Below are positions 48,001-58,774 of a stretch of 64,000 bases of DNA, in pieces (position 1 is the first letter of the stretch; each line of letters begins with the position of its first letter). The DNA is taken from assembly GCA_950106755.1 (NCBI GenBank), contig OX467089.1, forward strand, positions 6,016,501 to 6,080,500, read 5' to 3'. Under the pieces are notes generated by a model that worked only from the letters and a program-made list of their open reading frames with translations, did not search any database and was not told the origin of the DNA. This DNA is from Climacium dendroides (lineage: Eukaryota; Streptophyta; Bryopsida; Hypnales; Climaciaceae). The translations under genes and the position numbers were made by a program.

Positions 48001-50992
48001 GTGGACTTTGGGGCAGTTCAAGATGTGGCATCCTCAACACTGATAGGCAGCACAGTTGTGGGCACGGTGCGGATTTCTTGCTCTGAATGAGGTCTCCATC
48101 TGCCTCTACCTCTGTAACTATTCTGATACGAATGCGTCGTTGTGTTCCTTTGTCCATTCTGGAGGGATTTGGACGCTGATCTTCCTTTGAAAATCAAAAT
48201 ATCTGTCATGGTTTGGGGCTCTGTGACGTTCCGCATTTTAATTTGATGCTGTTATATTTTATATTTCTGGTCCTTGAGGTATTAGCAGTCGCAACTTAAA
48301 AACATACAAATCTGAAAGTATTGTTGTCATTTCAATGTAGTTTGAGAATATCCTTCTAGACTGGTCACGATGTAACTTATGGCTGGTACTTGGCTCCACA
48401 GTATGGCTACATGGCCCCAGAGCAGTTTCAGAATAGAGCGACACGTCAGACAGACCTTTATGGTTTGGGTGGTACTTTGTTGTGCATGCTTTCCGGACGT
48501 CCTCCTTCATACTTTCCTCAGGTTTGTAATCTTCGTTTTCACTTAAAAGATTGAAAGTAGTTTGGTGACATGGATTTTCTGTGCGTGCTCTGTATATTGT
48601 TCTGTGAAGTGCAATGCTTACAATGAAAAATGTTTGCGAGACAGAGGCGATTGAAGGTGGAATTTCGAGATCTCGTGACCATTAGTCCCGGGCTTGCTAA
48701 TGTTGTCGATCGACTTTTGGAGCCTGCTCCGGAAGACCGCTTTCAGGTGATTCTTCGTTTCACTTAACATACACACAGGAGGAGAATTGCGTTTGAAATA
48801 TTCTTGAATGACAAACAAGATGTTCCCATCATTTCATGAACTTTCATCATCGCATCATCTCATCGCATCATCTCATCTCATCATTTTATCATCTAGATGA
48901 TGCCACTATTCCTGTCAACCACTCTTCCTAATAGTGGCACTTTCTTAATAGTAATGTCTGTACTGTTGCGTTTGTTACATTGATGGCATGATTTTGAAAA
49001 CTTGTTGTCTATACGATTTGGCATCACTATTCACGTGAACTTGTTCTAATGTGGGAAACTATTTGGGATCCGAAGTCCTCTCATATCCTCAAATGCGTAG
49101 TAGAGATTGTTTCAGTTCAATCGAACATAGGCACTAGCGGCACAAGAAAATTCATATTCAAGAAGCAGCTTATCGATTTGGTATGCTTGCAATCTGGAAA
49201 GGAAAGGGGAGAATGGTTCAAAGAGAATATACTCAATAGAAGGTGCTCACATTATGCACGATAGCCGGCTTATTGTTAGTTTAATATAGGTGCGCACGGA
49301 TTTGTTGCACCTTACGAATGTGTTCACTCTTGTTCTGTGTAGTCTCCAAGAGAGGTGATTCATGCTCTACGGGACGATAGTTATGGATCGTCCTCTGTGT
49401 CTACCATTTCAACCGATAACTCAGTTCGATATATCAAGCAGACAAATACTGTCCGACGACCTGCGGAGACGCAAGTGGTGAGCAACTGATGCATGCATTT
49501 TTTAATTTATCCTGACGTTTAGCAGAATGTTTTGAAGTGACTGGAATTGTTGGTGAAAGGACCTTTACGTTTGGTGAAGGTTCCTTATGTTACTCGAGCT
49601 GTCCTAGTCCTGAACACAAAACTCTTCACCAACCATACTCAGATGTACTGAAATACATCCAAGTTTTACAATCGTTGTACTGGAGTGCAGAATCTGAGAA
49701 GGAGCGGCAATAAGCTGGAGGTATCGATTCCTGCAAATGGGCTCACACAAGAGACAGTGGAGACTGGAGCTTTTACTGTGGTGAGTTTGAATTGTTATTG
49801 GTTATTGCATTCATCTTGCTAATTTTGAATCATTTTTTGGCATATAGCATATCCATATCGTTCCAGTGGTATCTTTAACATCGAAATAGGCCTGATTTGC
49901 TCTGCACGTTATGGTTTTTTGTAAGCTCAACGATTATGTCTATTGTGCCAGGCATGGAACGCATTTGTGGCTGTCTGGACGCGTACAGCCATTGTAGGAG
50001 GCGGTCCAGTCTTTGCTGCCTTCTCTCTCCCTTTCTGGTTTGTAGGTCTTAGGTAAGTTTTGGACTTGACGTTCTGCCTTTGTCATTGGGATCCTTCATT
50101 TGATTATGGCATTGGCAACCTCTACGTTGTTCTACTGTTCACTTTTTAGTTCAGTCATACTGGCTTAGCAGATGAGGTGAAAATGAAGAAGTTACATTTC
50201 AAAAGGTAAACTTCGTCATGATGCTTTGCAGGCTCGCTAAGAGAACCCTATTCAGCACAGCAGTCGCCATGCGCTTAGAGTTTGATGGCCCACGTTTTGC
50301 TATTGAATATAGCATCGGTAAGGTGTGGAACCGTCGAGTGGTTGGCGAGGTTCAAAACATACACTCTATTGATATCATGTTGGAAGAAGTACAGGTATTC
50401 CTTCGGCTCTCTTGTAGTTAGCAACGCTTTGCGCTAGAGATTGATGTCGTTCTGACAGGCTTACGGGATTAGCTTAACATTATGGAGGGTCCTTATGACG
50501 GGGGCAGCGGAAGGGTCATTTTTTCTCGTCGTTCGGACTTGTAGCTACTTATTCACCTTTTTAGTGCCCTACTCTAGCTACCAAGCATGCGTGTTCTCGT
50601 TAGAATTGGTTCATAGTGTCTTTCTTGAATGCTTTTTTCTCAATCTTTTAGTAAAGATTGGACCCCAGGCGTCCCAGAGAATGATACTATGTTCGCCACA
50701 TCTTTAGGGAGGAAATGACTTTGGTATATAATGCTCCGTACTATGGAAGCTTGAGTTTAATAGTTAAACCCAGTCAAACCCACTCTTGTCACACTTCATG
50801 TATCTTTTTCAAATGGTTGTTGGTTTCCACAATGTGTAACAGGATCCTGATCAGGGTTACACCAAACGTCTCGCCAAATCAGCCTTATTGAAGGTAGGTA
50901 GAAAGCAACATGTATTCGGATCTGCACTACAACCGGAGGAGCTAGAATGGCTTGTGACAGAAATCAAATCACATCTGCAGCTTCCTAGTTAA
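45030..50992 (+). CDS. Bacterial-type Ser/Thr protein kinase, predicted plastid-targeted, with membrane segment and C-terminal domain
   Basis: Exons: 45030-45090, 45493-45575, 46199-46290, 46416-46620, 46900-46983, 47140-47265, 47682-47744, 47956-48066, 48402-48521, 48645-48746, 49343-49477, 49691-49780, 49952-50052, 50232-50394, 50843-50992; 1686 nt, 561 aa in one frame. The N-terminus MAMAVAAAAASTLTTATARR is Ala/Ser/Thr-rich with Arg and resembles a chloroplast transit peptide (inference). Kinase domain at about 107-350: glycine loop FGQGAMGVTYEA, ATP lysine K136, helix-C FEREARVL, catalytic loop HRDIKPEN (D236), DFG at 255-257, and MAPEQF (APE 280-282). All catalytic residues are present, so an active enzyme is expected. 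The GQGAMG loop and HRDIKPENIIL style recall bacterial/cyanobacterial PknB-like kinases. After a Ser-rich linker comes a hydrophobic stretch at 428-457 (AIVGGGPVFAAFSLPFWFVGL), probably one membrane span, then about 100 residues of unknown fold. Intron 4 lacks a GT donor. The kinase call is firm; substrate and symbol are unknown. Confidence 0.9.
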
Positions 50993-51490
50993 CCCTCATT
51001 AAGAGTGCTAGACTGGGTACGTATTCACTTAAAAACATTTCCTCTAGGAATTACCCAGGTTTGACCTTAGATTAGAGCATATCCAGTTAGGTCTGATTGT
51101 TTCAGATCTAGTGTTAGCTTGCTTGCTAACAAGGACATTAATTTGTATTTGCTTCAGTGTCAATACATTGGCTAAAAACATCCTTCTACGTTACATTGGT
51201 CCCATCGAATCTGTTATCGACTGGTTTTGCAACAAATGGCTCATGGGGTTTGACTGCATTTTTTTCTTCTTGGAAGAATTTGTCTCTTCCTCCACGTCTC
51301 GGCCACATGTCTCGAGCTAAAAAACTAGGGTGTCGAAATCCACTTTGTACATTGGATTCTCCGCCACCTGGCTAGAATCCTTCTCGGGTTCAGTTACTTC
51401 AAATTAGGCCTAAATGATTACATCCTTGACACCACTGATTAGACTCTTTGACTCTTGTAATACTTGTTGATTGAACAAAAAATGTAAAGC
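50993..51490 (+). other. Probable 3' UTR of the kinase gene
   Basis: About 500 bases of mixed-composition DNA without a coding signal follow the stop codon. Short open frames here do not continue the kinase frame. The 3' end is not placed precisely. Confidence 0.35.
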
Positions 51491-51697
51491 TCGAGTAAGC
51501 TCGTGTAAGAGCATTCGCACCAGTGCAAAAAAATTTCAAAACGACAAATTTGGTGGTGGATTTAGAGGGCGGGCAATTTTTTCATCCCACCTGTGTAGCT
51601 CACTTGCCGAGGCTCCTACTGTGCTAAAGAAAAAAAAAAAAAAGTTGTTGATTACGCCACTTCACACTATGGCCAAAGGTCTAGAGACCATTGGTTT

Positions 51698-53054
51698 CAC
51701 TATAAGAAAACTGCGTTTTTGACGATGTTTTGACAAAAACACGTGACGTCCAGAAAAACATCACATGTTTTCAAAAACATTCGACGTTTGCCAAAAAACA
51801 AGTGTTGGGTAATGAGATTTCAATTGATGTCAACGACAACAAGGCAACAAAATTCAGAGAATAAATGAATGTCACTTGCAACGTCACATGTCTTCCATGA
51901 CGTCAAACACAACAGAATATGTTTTTTTTGACATCACAAAAAACATGAGAAATCCACATCAGCAAGTAAACTTATTTTGATTATGGCTAAATTAGTAAAA
52001 ATTATTTTGAAATGTTGACCACATATAAAAATTTAAGGATAGGGCAGCCACATGGCATACCTTGCAAAAAAAAAGGACATGGATGGATGTGCACCATGGA
52101 TGAGAAGAGCTGGTTTTTATACTAGTGGGGTGATAGGAAGAGAAACAATCCATATGGGATAAGTACAACAAAACTTGTGTTCAATATAAAATGTGTAAAA
52201 AAACAAGACTTGTTGATTCTGATGTCTAAATCAACATGTCACATGTTTGAAACAACATCTACATGTCTAAAACAACATCTACATGTCTAAAACAATGTCA
52301 AAATGGACAATGTTCAAATTCCCATTTTCCATTTATCCCATATCTTTTGTCTCATCATGGACAGAGAATGAATATAAATAGGACCCCTTTACCTTCATTT
52401 TTAATAAATTTTAATGACTTATTTTCTTCATTTTGCCATCAAAAATCCTTTTGATTGTACATGGTAAGTTTTCTTTACATTTTTTTGAATTAAATTTTTT
52501 TATATGTTTATTTTATTTTTTCAATAGTTTTTTTTGTACTAACCTTGTTTAGGGTTTTTTGTACTGACCTTTGCATGACATAAAGGTTGTTCACAATGAT
52601 GTCAAAATGGATACGTCTACGTTTTATGAGACGTCATGAACAACAGGACTTTAGAATTTCAACTCACCCAATATTGCTGACGTGGCATCTGATGTGGCAT
52701 GTCCACGTCAAAAAATGCCACGTCAGATTTGAAAGGGGTCCACGTCACCGCCCCGGGTAGGAAGGGGTTGGGGGGAAAAAAGTACATGTGGCAAAAACTG
52801 CCCAAACAAAAGTTGAGTTGGCATTTTGGACCCCTCCACATGTCACACTTAGAGAAGTTTGGAGGCCTTGAATTTTTTTGACGTCACAAAAAATCGTCAT
52901 GTTATTGGTGACGTTCACAAAAATTTTAGCATGTTTTGGACGTTTCTTTTTTGACGGATTTCGGAGGACATCAACGTCGATGTCAAACCCGTTTTTAAAA
53001 ACACAGATGCCTGTTTTTTTGTGACATCCAAAAAAACTACGTTTTCTTATAGTG
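51698..53054. mobile_element. Non-autonomous CACTA element, 1,357 bp
   Basis: It starts CACTATAAGAAAACTGCG and ends CTACGTTTTCTTATAGTG, so the terminal inverted repeats begin with the 13-base CACTATAAGAAAA. TTT flanks both sides (51695-51697 and 53055-53057), a 3-bp duplication. The subterminal zones on both sides are dense in GACGT/ACGTC and GACATC words, as expected of transposase-binding repeats in CACTA elements. No transposase frame exists. Confidence 0.85.
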
Positions 53055-53307
53055 TTTCTATCAATTAGATTTCAAGAAACCATGAGTTTGGCCTCTCAAC
53101 CCTTCACACTACGCAGCACAATCCAAAGTCCATCATAGTTTGATGTCTTCAAAACTACCTACATGGCAATCAAATGCTTACATGGCAACGACCTCTTGAC
53201 TAGAGTTTGGGTAAGCAAAAATGGAGACCTAAACTCTAGTCGAGAGGCCATGGGAGTGTTTTCATTAAAAATGAGAGTCTAACAAGATCTCAATTATTAG
53301 ATTGGCA

Positions 53308-53531
53308 TAGGTTTGGACTTTGGGCTTGGCCATGGGAGGCTTCACATTATAGCCATCTCAAGTTGAGAGGTTGTGGGAGTTCATTGCCAAGGGTTTTAAT
53401 CTTTTGGACTTGGCTTTTGGAGACTTCACACTATGGCCATTCAAGTTGAGAGACCATAGAAGTTCATTGCCAAGTGTTTGGACTTTGGGCTTGGCTTTTG
53501 GAGGCTTCACACTATGGCTTGGCCAAAGGCT
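53308..53531. repeat. 83-bp tandem repeat, about 2.7 copies
   Basis: Units end with TTCATTGCCAA at 53390 and 53473. Each has TTTGGACTT, GGCTTGG, GG(A/C)TTCACA(C/T)TAT and AAGTTGAGAG. It lies inside the outer 51,659-53,641 repeat. Confidence 0.75.
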
Positions 53532-53641
53532 TTAAATCCTATTTTTTATTCCCTTTTAATAGTCCATTTCTTTGGCCTCTCGTCAAAGTTTGGCCACTCA
53601 ATCCTACGGCCTCTCAACTTTGGTCGGCCATAGTGTGAAGT

Positions 53642-54849
53642 AGCCCTTATTATGTGAAATTGATCATTGTAGAAAAAAAGTAATGCTCATAGGGGTTGTT
53701 TATTTATAGGGGTAATGGGAATTTGGAGGTAGATTCAAGCATTAAATGTGTATTTTTAACTTAATTTGGAGATTTTAGAGTTTCTCTTATGCTAGTGTGG
53801 ATGCTTTGACCATGTAAGGATGTTGTGGACTTTAAAGGTTTGATAAAAGACTTCATTATTAACTATAGAAACAAAGAATGCACCTATTGATTCAATAATT
53901 AGAATATTTGGGTGGCTATCTAAGTCATTAGAGGTAGCATCCTTCTAGGATTTTATGGCATTTCCCTCACCCCTTTCTAATGATTTAACATTCTATCAAT
54001 GTCTTGAGAATTTGGTATGTTGTATATTTGTGGGTTTGAGAAACTTCTATATCACATGGTGAATCTATAAAAATACAACTAAAAGCCCACTTGTCATATT
54101 GAGAAATAGAGAATGCAGTTGTAGGTGTATAGGACAAAAGATGCCCATATTTGGATAGTTGAGTAGGTCTTGAAATCCTAGGCCAATCACAACCTTTGCA
54201 CCTATATACACCTACTAAATATACATCCATAAAAAGACATCCTCTTGAGAGACTACCATAAAAGTATATTATTGAATTTTATACAATATAATATAATTTT
54301 TTTACAAACAAGGCTTTCAATTTTGAATGAGAATCCCCCAAGGCAAATTAGGTTTAGATAGTCAATCTTTAACTTTAGACATTTTTTTCATCTTCTTGAC
54401 TCAAGTGATGATACAACATTAGAATGACTTGGTTGCATTAGAATGACTTACATTTGTATTGATACACATTTGTTTGCTTGAACAAACAATGTCTAAAGTA
54501 AATGCACCTAAAATCATCCAAATAAGCATTTGAGAACGTTTTTTGCTTTGAAATTGTTTAGATTTTTTGTTGGATCTTATAGGGAGTCAAAAGGCGATTT
54601 GAGATTATCATTGCATGCATTTTTTGAAAAATTTAGGAATAAATTGTGAATTTTCAAGAATTGAAAATAGTTGAATTTGAAATTTCCTTTAGACCCTCAT
54701 TATAACAGATACTATACATAATCAATAAGAATTTACAAAGGGAAGAATTAGAATGGATTTCAATTAGGTCTCTAGTTACCTTAAGTCTCTTCATTTAAAG
54801 AATAGACAAGACTTAATCTTTCAAGTTTTGTGCCAAAAATCATATATAT
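53642..54849. other. AT-rich gene-free DNA
   Basis: No coding or repeat feature was recognised. Confidence 0.45.
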
Positions 54850-55088
54850 CACTAGTAGAATCTCCTATTCATTTAGACATGAGTTGTCTAACTTGACACT
54901 GTTTACTTGAACGTTCAATGTAACAACCCCATGTTTTTATATCATTGAAGATGTTACAATGAACTTTAGTGGATGCCAATGTTGACATAATATTGACATA
55001 AAAACATGGGGGTTGTTACATTGAACATCTAGGTAAACAACGTCAAGTTAGACAACTCATGTCTAGATAAACAAGAGATAAACTAGTG
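54850..55088. mobile_element. CACTA-like foldback MITE, 239 bp
   Basis: It starts CACTAGTAGAATCTC and ends GAGATAAACTAGTG. The arms are inverted copies for about 95 bases (TAGACATGAGTTGTCTAACT and its inverse; AATGTAACAACCCC and its inverse) with a few mismatches and a short spacer. TAT flanks both sides (54847-54849 and 55089-55091). Confidence 0.85.
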
Positions 55089-55091
55089 TAT

Positions 55092-57029
55092 GGAATTGTA
55101 TTTGATTCTTAAAATACAAATTATGTACTAAAGTATAACAATTTAGATACCCCACTGGATTGATAGTTCAACAATTAGTTTCTATCATTTATATGACATT
55201 TCAACATCTAATAAAACCTTATCATCACAAATATGTCTCTATACCCTATAGTTCTATAATACTTGACTATTATTTTGTGAGCTTTTGAAATATGTGGGTG
55301 GTACCATAATGCTCCCAATTAGAAATGCCACATATGGTTGGATCCAACTCAACATGAATACAAACTATTGTACCCGATGTATACCTCAAATTCAAGCACC
55401 TTCTATGTCAAATCTACCAAAAGAAACCATCCTTTGTTTCCAAAATTGGATGTCCCAGACCTTTAACGGTTGATGATAGAAATTGTGTTTAAATATTAAT
55501 TTGGACACTTTTAGGTGGTAAGGGCACCCTCCAATCATTATTACACCAAAATGCAACACCAACATTTAGACCAAGAAAAACTAAAATTTAGATATAGATG
55601 ACACAAGATGTAACATAGTAAAAAAATGAGAACTATGTTTAGGAAGAATTGGCAGCTAGTTCAATCAAAGTTAACCGATGGGATTGGGAAAAAAATGGTT
55701 GCAATATGAAAACATTGGTAAAAAACTAATGAAAAAATCTATAAAATTTCTATTTTGAATGAAAAAAATAGAGAAAGTAAATGGACTTTATACTTTTAAA
55801 AAATTGATTCAATTTGGAGATTGAGTGAAGATAGTTAGTAAAACTCAAAAAACTGCATGAATGCTATGTGAGAGCCTAAAAGAGCTTGGAAGAGCTAGTA
55901 TTAAAGTTAATCATAAAAGAAATCCTAGTTTGAAATAGAGGTGTTAGAGGAAGTTTTAACTAAAAATAGTTCAAAAGGAATACAACACCAAACTCCATTA
56001 GACCTAAGTTTGGATGCTTCAAGGAGTTTTGTCCTATGTTTTTTTCAAACTCTAGTTCCTAGTCCTTCATTGCATATACTTTATGATTAATTCTAATACT
56101 TCAAAATTTCATTATTCATGGATACAATGTCCAAATATTATGTTTGAAAGTGAATGAAAATCTTGCCAATAGCTTCCAACAGTAAAAGTAATTTATATTT
56201 GATATAATAGTAAATAATAGATTCAATTTCTATGAGTGTTGATTATGCCATTGTGTACTTTTAAAGATACCTTGCTCACAAAGTTCAAGAGCATCCATCC
56301 ATACCTTTATTATGTTAGCCTCTTTTGTTTTGTTTGTTATGGTGAGATGTGTCCCTTGGTTGCATTTTTGATACTGTCAGAAAGCCCTCAACGAAGAGTT
56401 GAGCATGGGCTTTGTTTTCTGATTTTAGGACCTACAATGTAGAAGTTATTGAATTTCTATGAATTAGAAAATTACTTTTATTTTTATTCTGGTTGTGGCA
56501 ATGGCACACAATACACTAGTCTATACTTTTAGTTAGGGTTTTTGTTTGTTTGTTTTGCTTTGCTTCTTTTGTTTTGCTTGTTACGGTGAGATCTCTGAGA
56601 CTATCCGTGGAGACTATGCATCCCCCAGTTGTGTTTTCTAAATCGTCGAAAAGCCCTCAATGAGGAAGGATGTACAGACTTTGTTTCATGGCGTTCTGAC
56701 TCACAACAAAAGAAGATATTGAATTTGGAAATTTTTATGAGTTTAAAAAAAATAAAAAATTACTTTTACTTTTATTTCGATCATGGCAATACTAGTCATC
56801 ATTACATCACCCAGTGAGTACCAGATGAAATGGAGAAACAAATGATGGTAAAGTAGAAAGTCACCTTATCTGTCTTCCACAGGCCAACTCAAACCAACTT
56901 TCACACATTCTACACACCTGAGAACTTTTACCTTTTCTTTGCCTTGTATCCACCCACCCACTCTGAAGAAAAAAAAACACCTTCTTTTCACAAGTTTTTG
57001 CAATAACAACATTTACCTCCCCTAGACCA
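55092..57029. other. AT-rich gene-free DNA
   Basis: Two related stretches stand out: about 56,330-56,440 and 56,575-56,700 share GGTGAGAT, AGAAAGCCCTCAA/AAAAGCCCTCAA, GACTTTGTTT/GGCTTTGTTT and TTGAATTT, so this is a decayed direct repeat about 250 bp apart. No gene was supported. Confidence 0.4.
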
Positions 57030-57260
57030 TTATCCCATAAACAATGCCGAGGATGTTTTCCGGTTGATGAATGACAAAGAATCTTTCCATGTAGGACAAA
57101 AGTGCAACTATTCATCCTCCAAATTTTGTGTGAAAAGGGAAGGCCTCCTACACTAGTTTGGTTTCCAATAAATGCTTTTGCATTTTTCTTAAGCCAACAA
57201 TTCACACGGTACCAAAACAAGATGATTTCTATGAAAACTAGCTCGGCCTTTAAGGGTTAA
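57030..57260. mobile_element. TTAA-type miniature element D (223 bp), inverted relative to C
   Basis: The insert 57034-57256 is flanked by TTAT at 57030-57033 and TTAA at 57257-57260. The plus-strand left end is CCCATAAACAATGCCGAGG; the right end read inversely is CCCTTAAAGGCCGAGC. Its interior, read on the minus strand, matches element C (GAGGATGAATAGTTGCA, TTTGTCATTCATCA, GGTACCGTGTGAA). Confidence 0.6.
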
Positions 57261-57504
57261 CCCTTGAGTGCCCCGACGCCTCAAATTTGGCCTTCCATAA
57301 TTGAAAGGTTGCCATGTTTGACTATTATAATCTTTTCAATGGTACAATCAAATTACTTGTCTATTTCACCACAACTTCAAACTTGTCTCCACTATTGATT
57401 TATTTGGTCAACTTCTATGGATCTTGTTTTGGATGATAGTTTGATTAGAATGAGTCCAGAAGGGTTTAGAATTTGGTAACAAGTGTTGGCGCTTACGGGG
57501 TTAA
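57257..57504. mobile_element. TTAA-flanked miniature element B (240 bp)
   Basis: TTAA at 57257-57260 (shared with element D) and 57501-57504 flank an insert starting CCCTTGAGTGCCCCGACG and ending GTTGGCGCTTACGGGG. The interior phrase TTTGACTATTATAATCTTTT matches element A. No coding content was seen. Confidence 0.65.
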
Positions 57505-58199
57505 GTATTGGAGCACTAGGGCATTTTCTTAAAGTCTTTGAATTAAGGGTTTAGGGAGACCTATTGTGGATAGTAGTTGCATGCACTCTTCATTGAAAAA
57601 GATTCTCTATTTCTACCTTCTCATCTATTCATCTCTCTTCTCTCCTTGCTTAAGGAGAAGTGCCAAAGCTAACCGTAATAGGTGAATCTATAAGACTGGA
57701 ATGGGTCCAATTGAAACTTCTAGATTTATATTAAATAAAATATTCATTCTTGGAAAATAAATTCATTTTTTTTGCATTCTTCCTCATCCTTATGCTTACA
57801 CACGTTGAATTCAATTTCTCAACAAAATTCCCCATATCCTATAGGCTAAAATATTTAAGTTATCACAAATAGATACTTCTACCTTGTAGACAAGGATTCC
57901 CCTCTTATACAAAACAAGATCGCTTCTAGTGTTTGGCATTGAATTATTGAGCCTCACATTAAAATCATGCAAATTGCCTTAAACGTAACGTAATAGGACA
58001 CCAACCTACTCAGACGTCTTCAAGGACACTACCCTTGAACTTTCCCTCTAGACATTGTTTTTACATGTTGGAACATCGTCATCGGAAAGGTGTCCCACTA
58101 CCTTAAGTGAAGGTCAAATTTGACATAAATTAAGTCATTTTGTGGAAAGAGAAGAAAAATGCCACATGTCATCTTGTGAATGGTAAGAGGTGACGTGGC
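57505..58199. other. Intergenic DNA between element B and the BCCP promoter
   Basis: No coding, RNA or repeat feature was recognised. Confidence 0.4.
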
Positions 58200-58639
58200 C
58201 CCCCCGAAAATATGACGTGGAAATTCAATTTCAGGTGACGAATCAGACCTTCCCGTATGCTATACATGATCCAGTTCTACGGGCATGAGCCTCCAACGAG
58301 CCAGTTAGCTACAGCCAGATCCAGCCGTTCGAGAACGGGCGGCGGAGATTTGCCGCGATTGTCCCCACCTGAGCTTTCAATGGACTCCTCACCAAACAAA
58401 CACAGAGGGACGGTCGCGAGGAGCAACAAACGAGGTGGGGCGGAGAGACCGAGGCCAGCTCTCGTCGTTTGCCAGTCAGTCAGTCGTCAGTCTCACCCCC
58501 TTCTTCGTCGCCTCCCCTGCGTTTTGCCCATTTCTCATCGCCACCGGCAGATTCATCTTTGCCCCCTGGCAGCTCGTTTGCCCCGCCACATTGAGGGAGC
58601 TCCACCCGAAATTTTCACGAGCTGTTGCGTGTTCTTGGG
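58200..58639 (+). promoter_or_regulatory. GC-rich upstream region of BCCP
   Basis: Composition jumps from AT-rich to GC-rich at about 58,240 and remains so through exon 1, as at the TRAF1-like gene. The region probably contains the promoter and transcription start. Overlapping open frames here (58257-58652, 58435-58671) show no family signature and were not called as genes. Confidence 0.4.
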
Positions 58640-58774
58640 AACCGGAGAGTGAGAGAGAAAGAGAGAGTTAAGGTTTACAGTTTGGCGAACGGGGGTGAGG
58701 GGGTGAGACAGAGGTGAGACAGAGAGAGAGAGAGAGAGCGCGAAAGAGAGCGAAAGAGCGACAGAGAGACAGAG
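58640..58774 (+). promoter_or_regulatory. GA-repeat 5' leader of BCCP
   Basis: The 135 bases before the BCCP start codon are dominated by GAGA/GACAGA repeats, including an uninterrupted (GA)n run near 58,720-58,738. Such tracts are common in plant 5' UTRs and can bind GAGA-binding (BBR/BPC) factors; binding here is inferred only. There is no ATG between the run and the start at 58775 that would favour another start. Confidence 0.55.

Larger units (their letters stand above)
51659..53641. mobile_element. Outer repeat with 16-bp terminal inverted repeats, hosting a CACTA insertion
   Basis: ACTTCACACTATGGCC at 51659-51674 is matched exactly in inverse at 53626-53641. The DNA between, outside the CACTA element, repeats CACACTATGGCC, AAGTTGAGAG and GGCCTCTCAA words in both orientations. 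It is probably an older non-autonomous element; no target duplication or protein was found. Confidence 0.5.

Noticed and set aside
48839..48900. CATCATCGCATCATCTCAT-type simple repeat
   Set aside because: A short microsatellite inside a kinase intron; ordinary.
58257..58652. 131-codon open frame upstream of BCCP
   Set aside because: It lies in the GC-rich promoter/leader, overlaps another frame and shows no domain; it ends before the BCCP leader.
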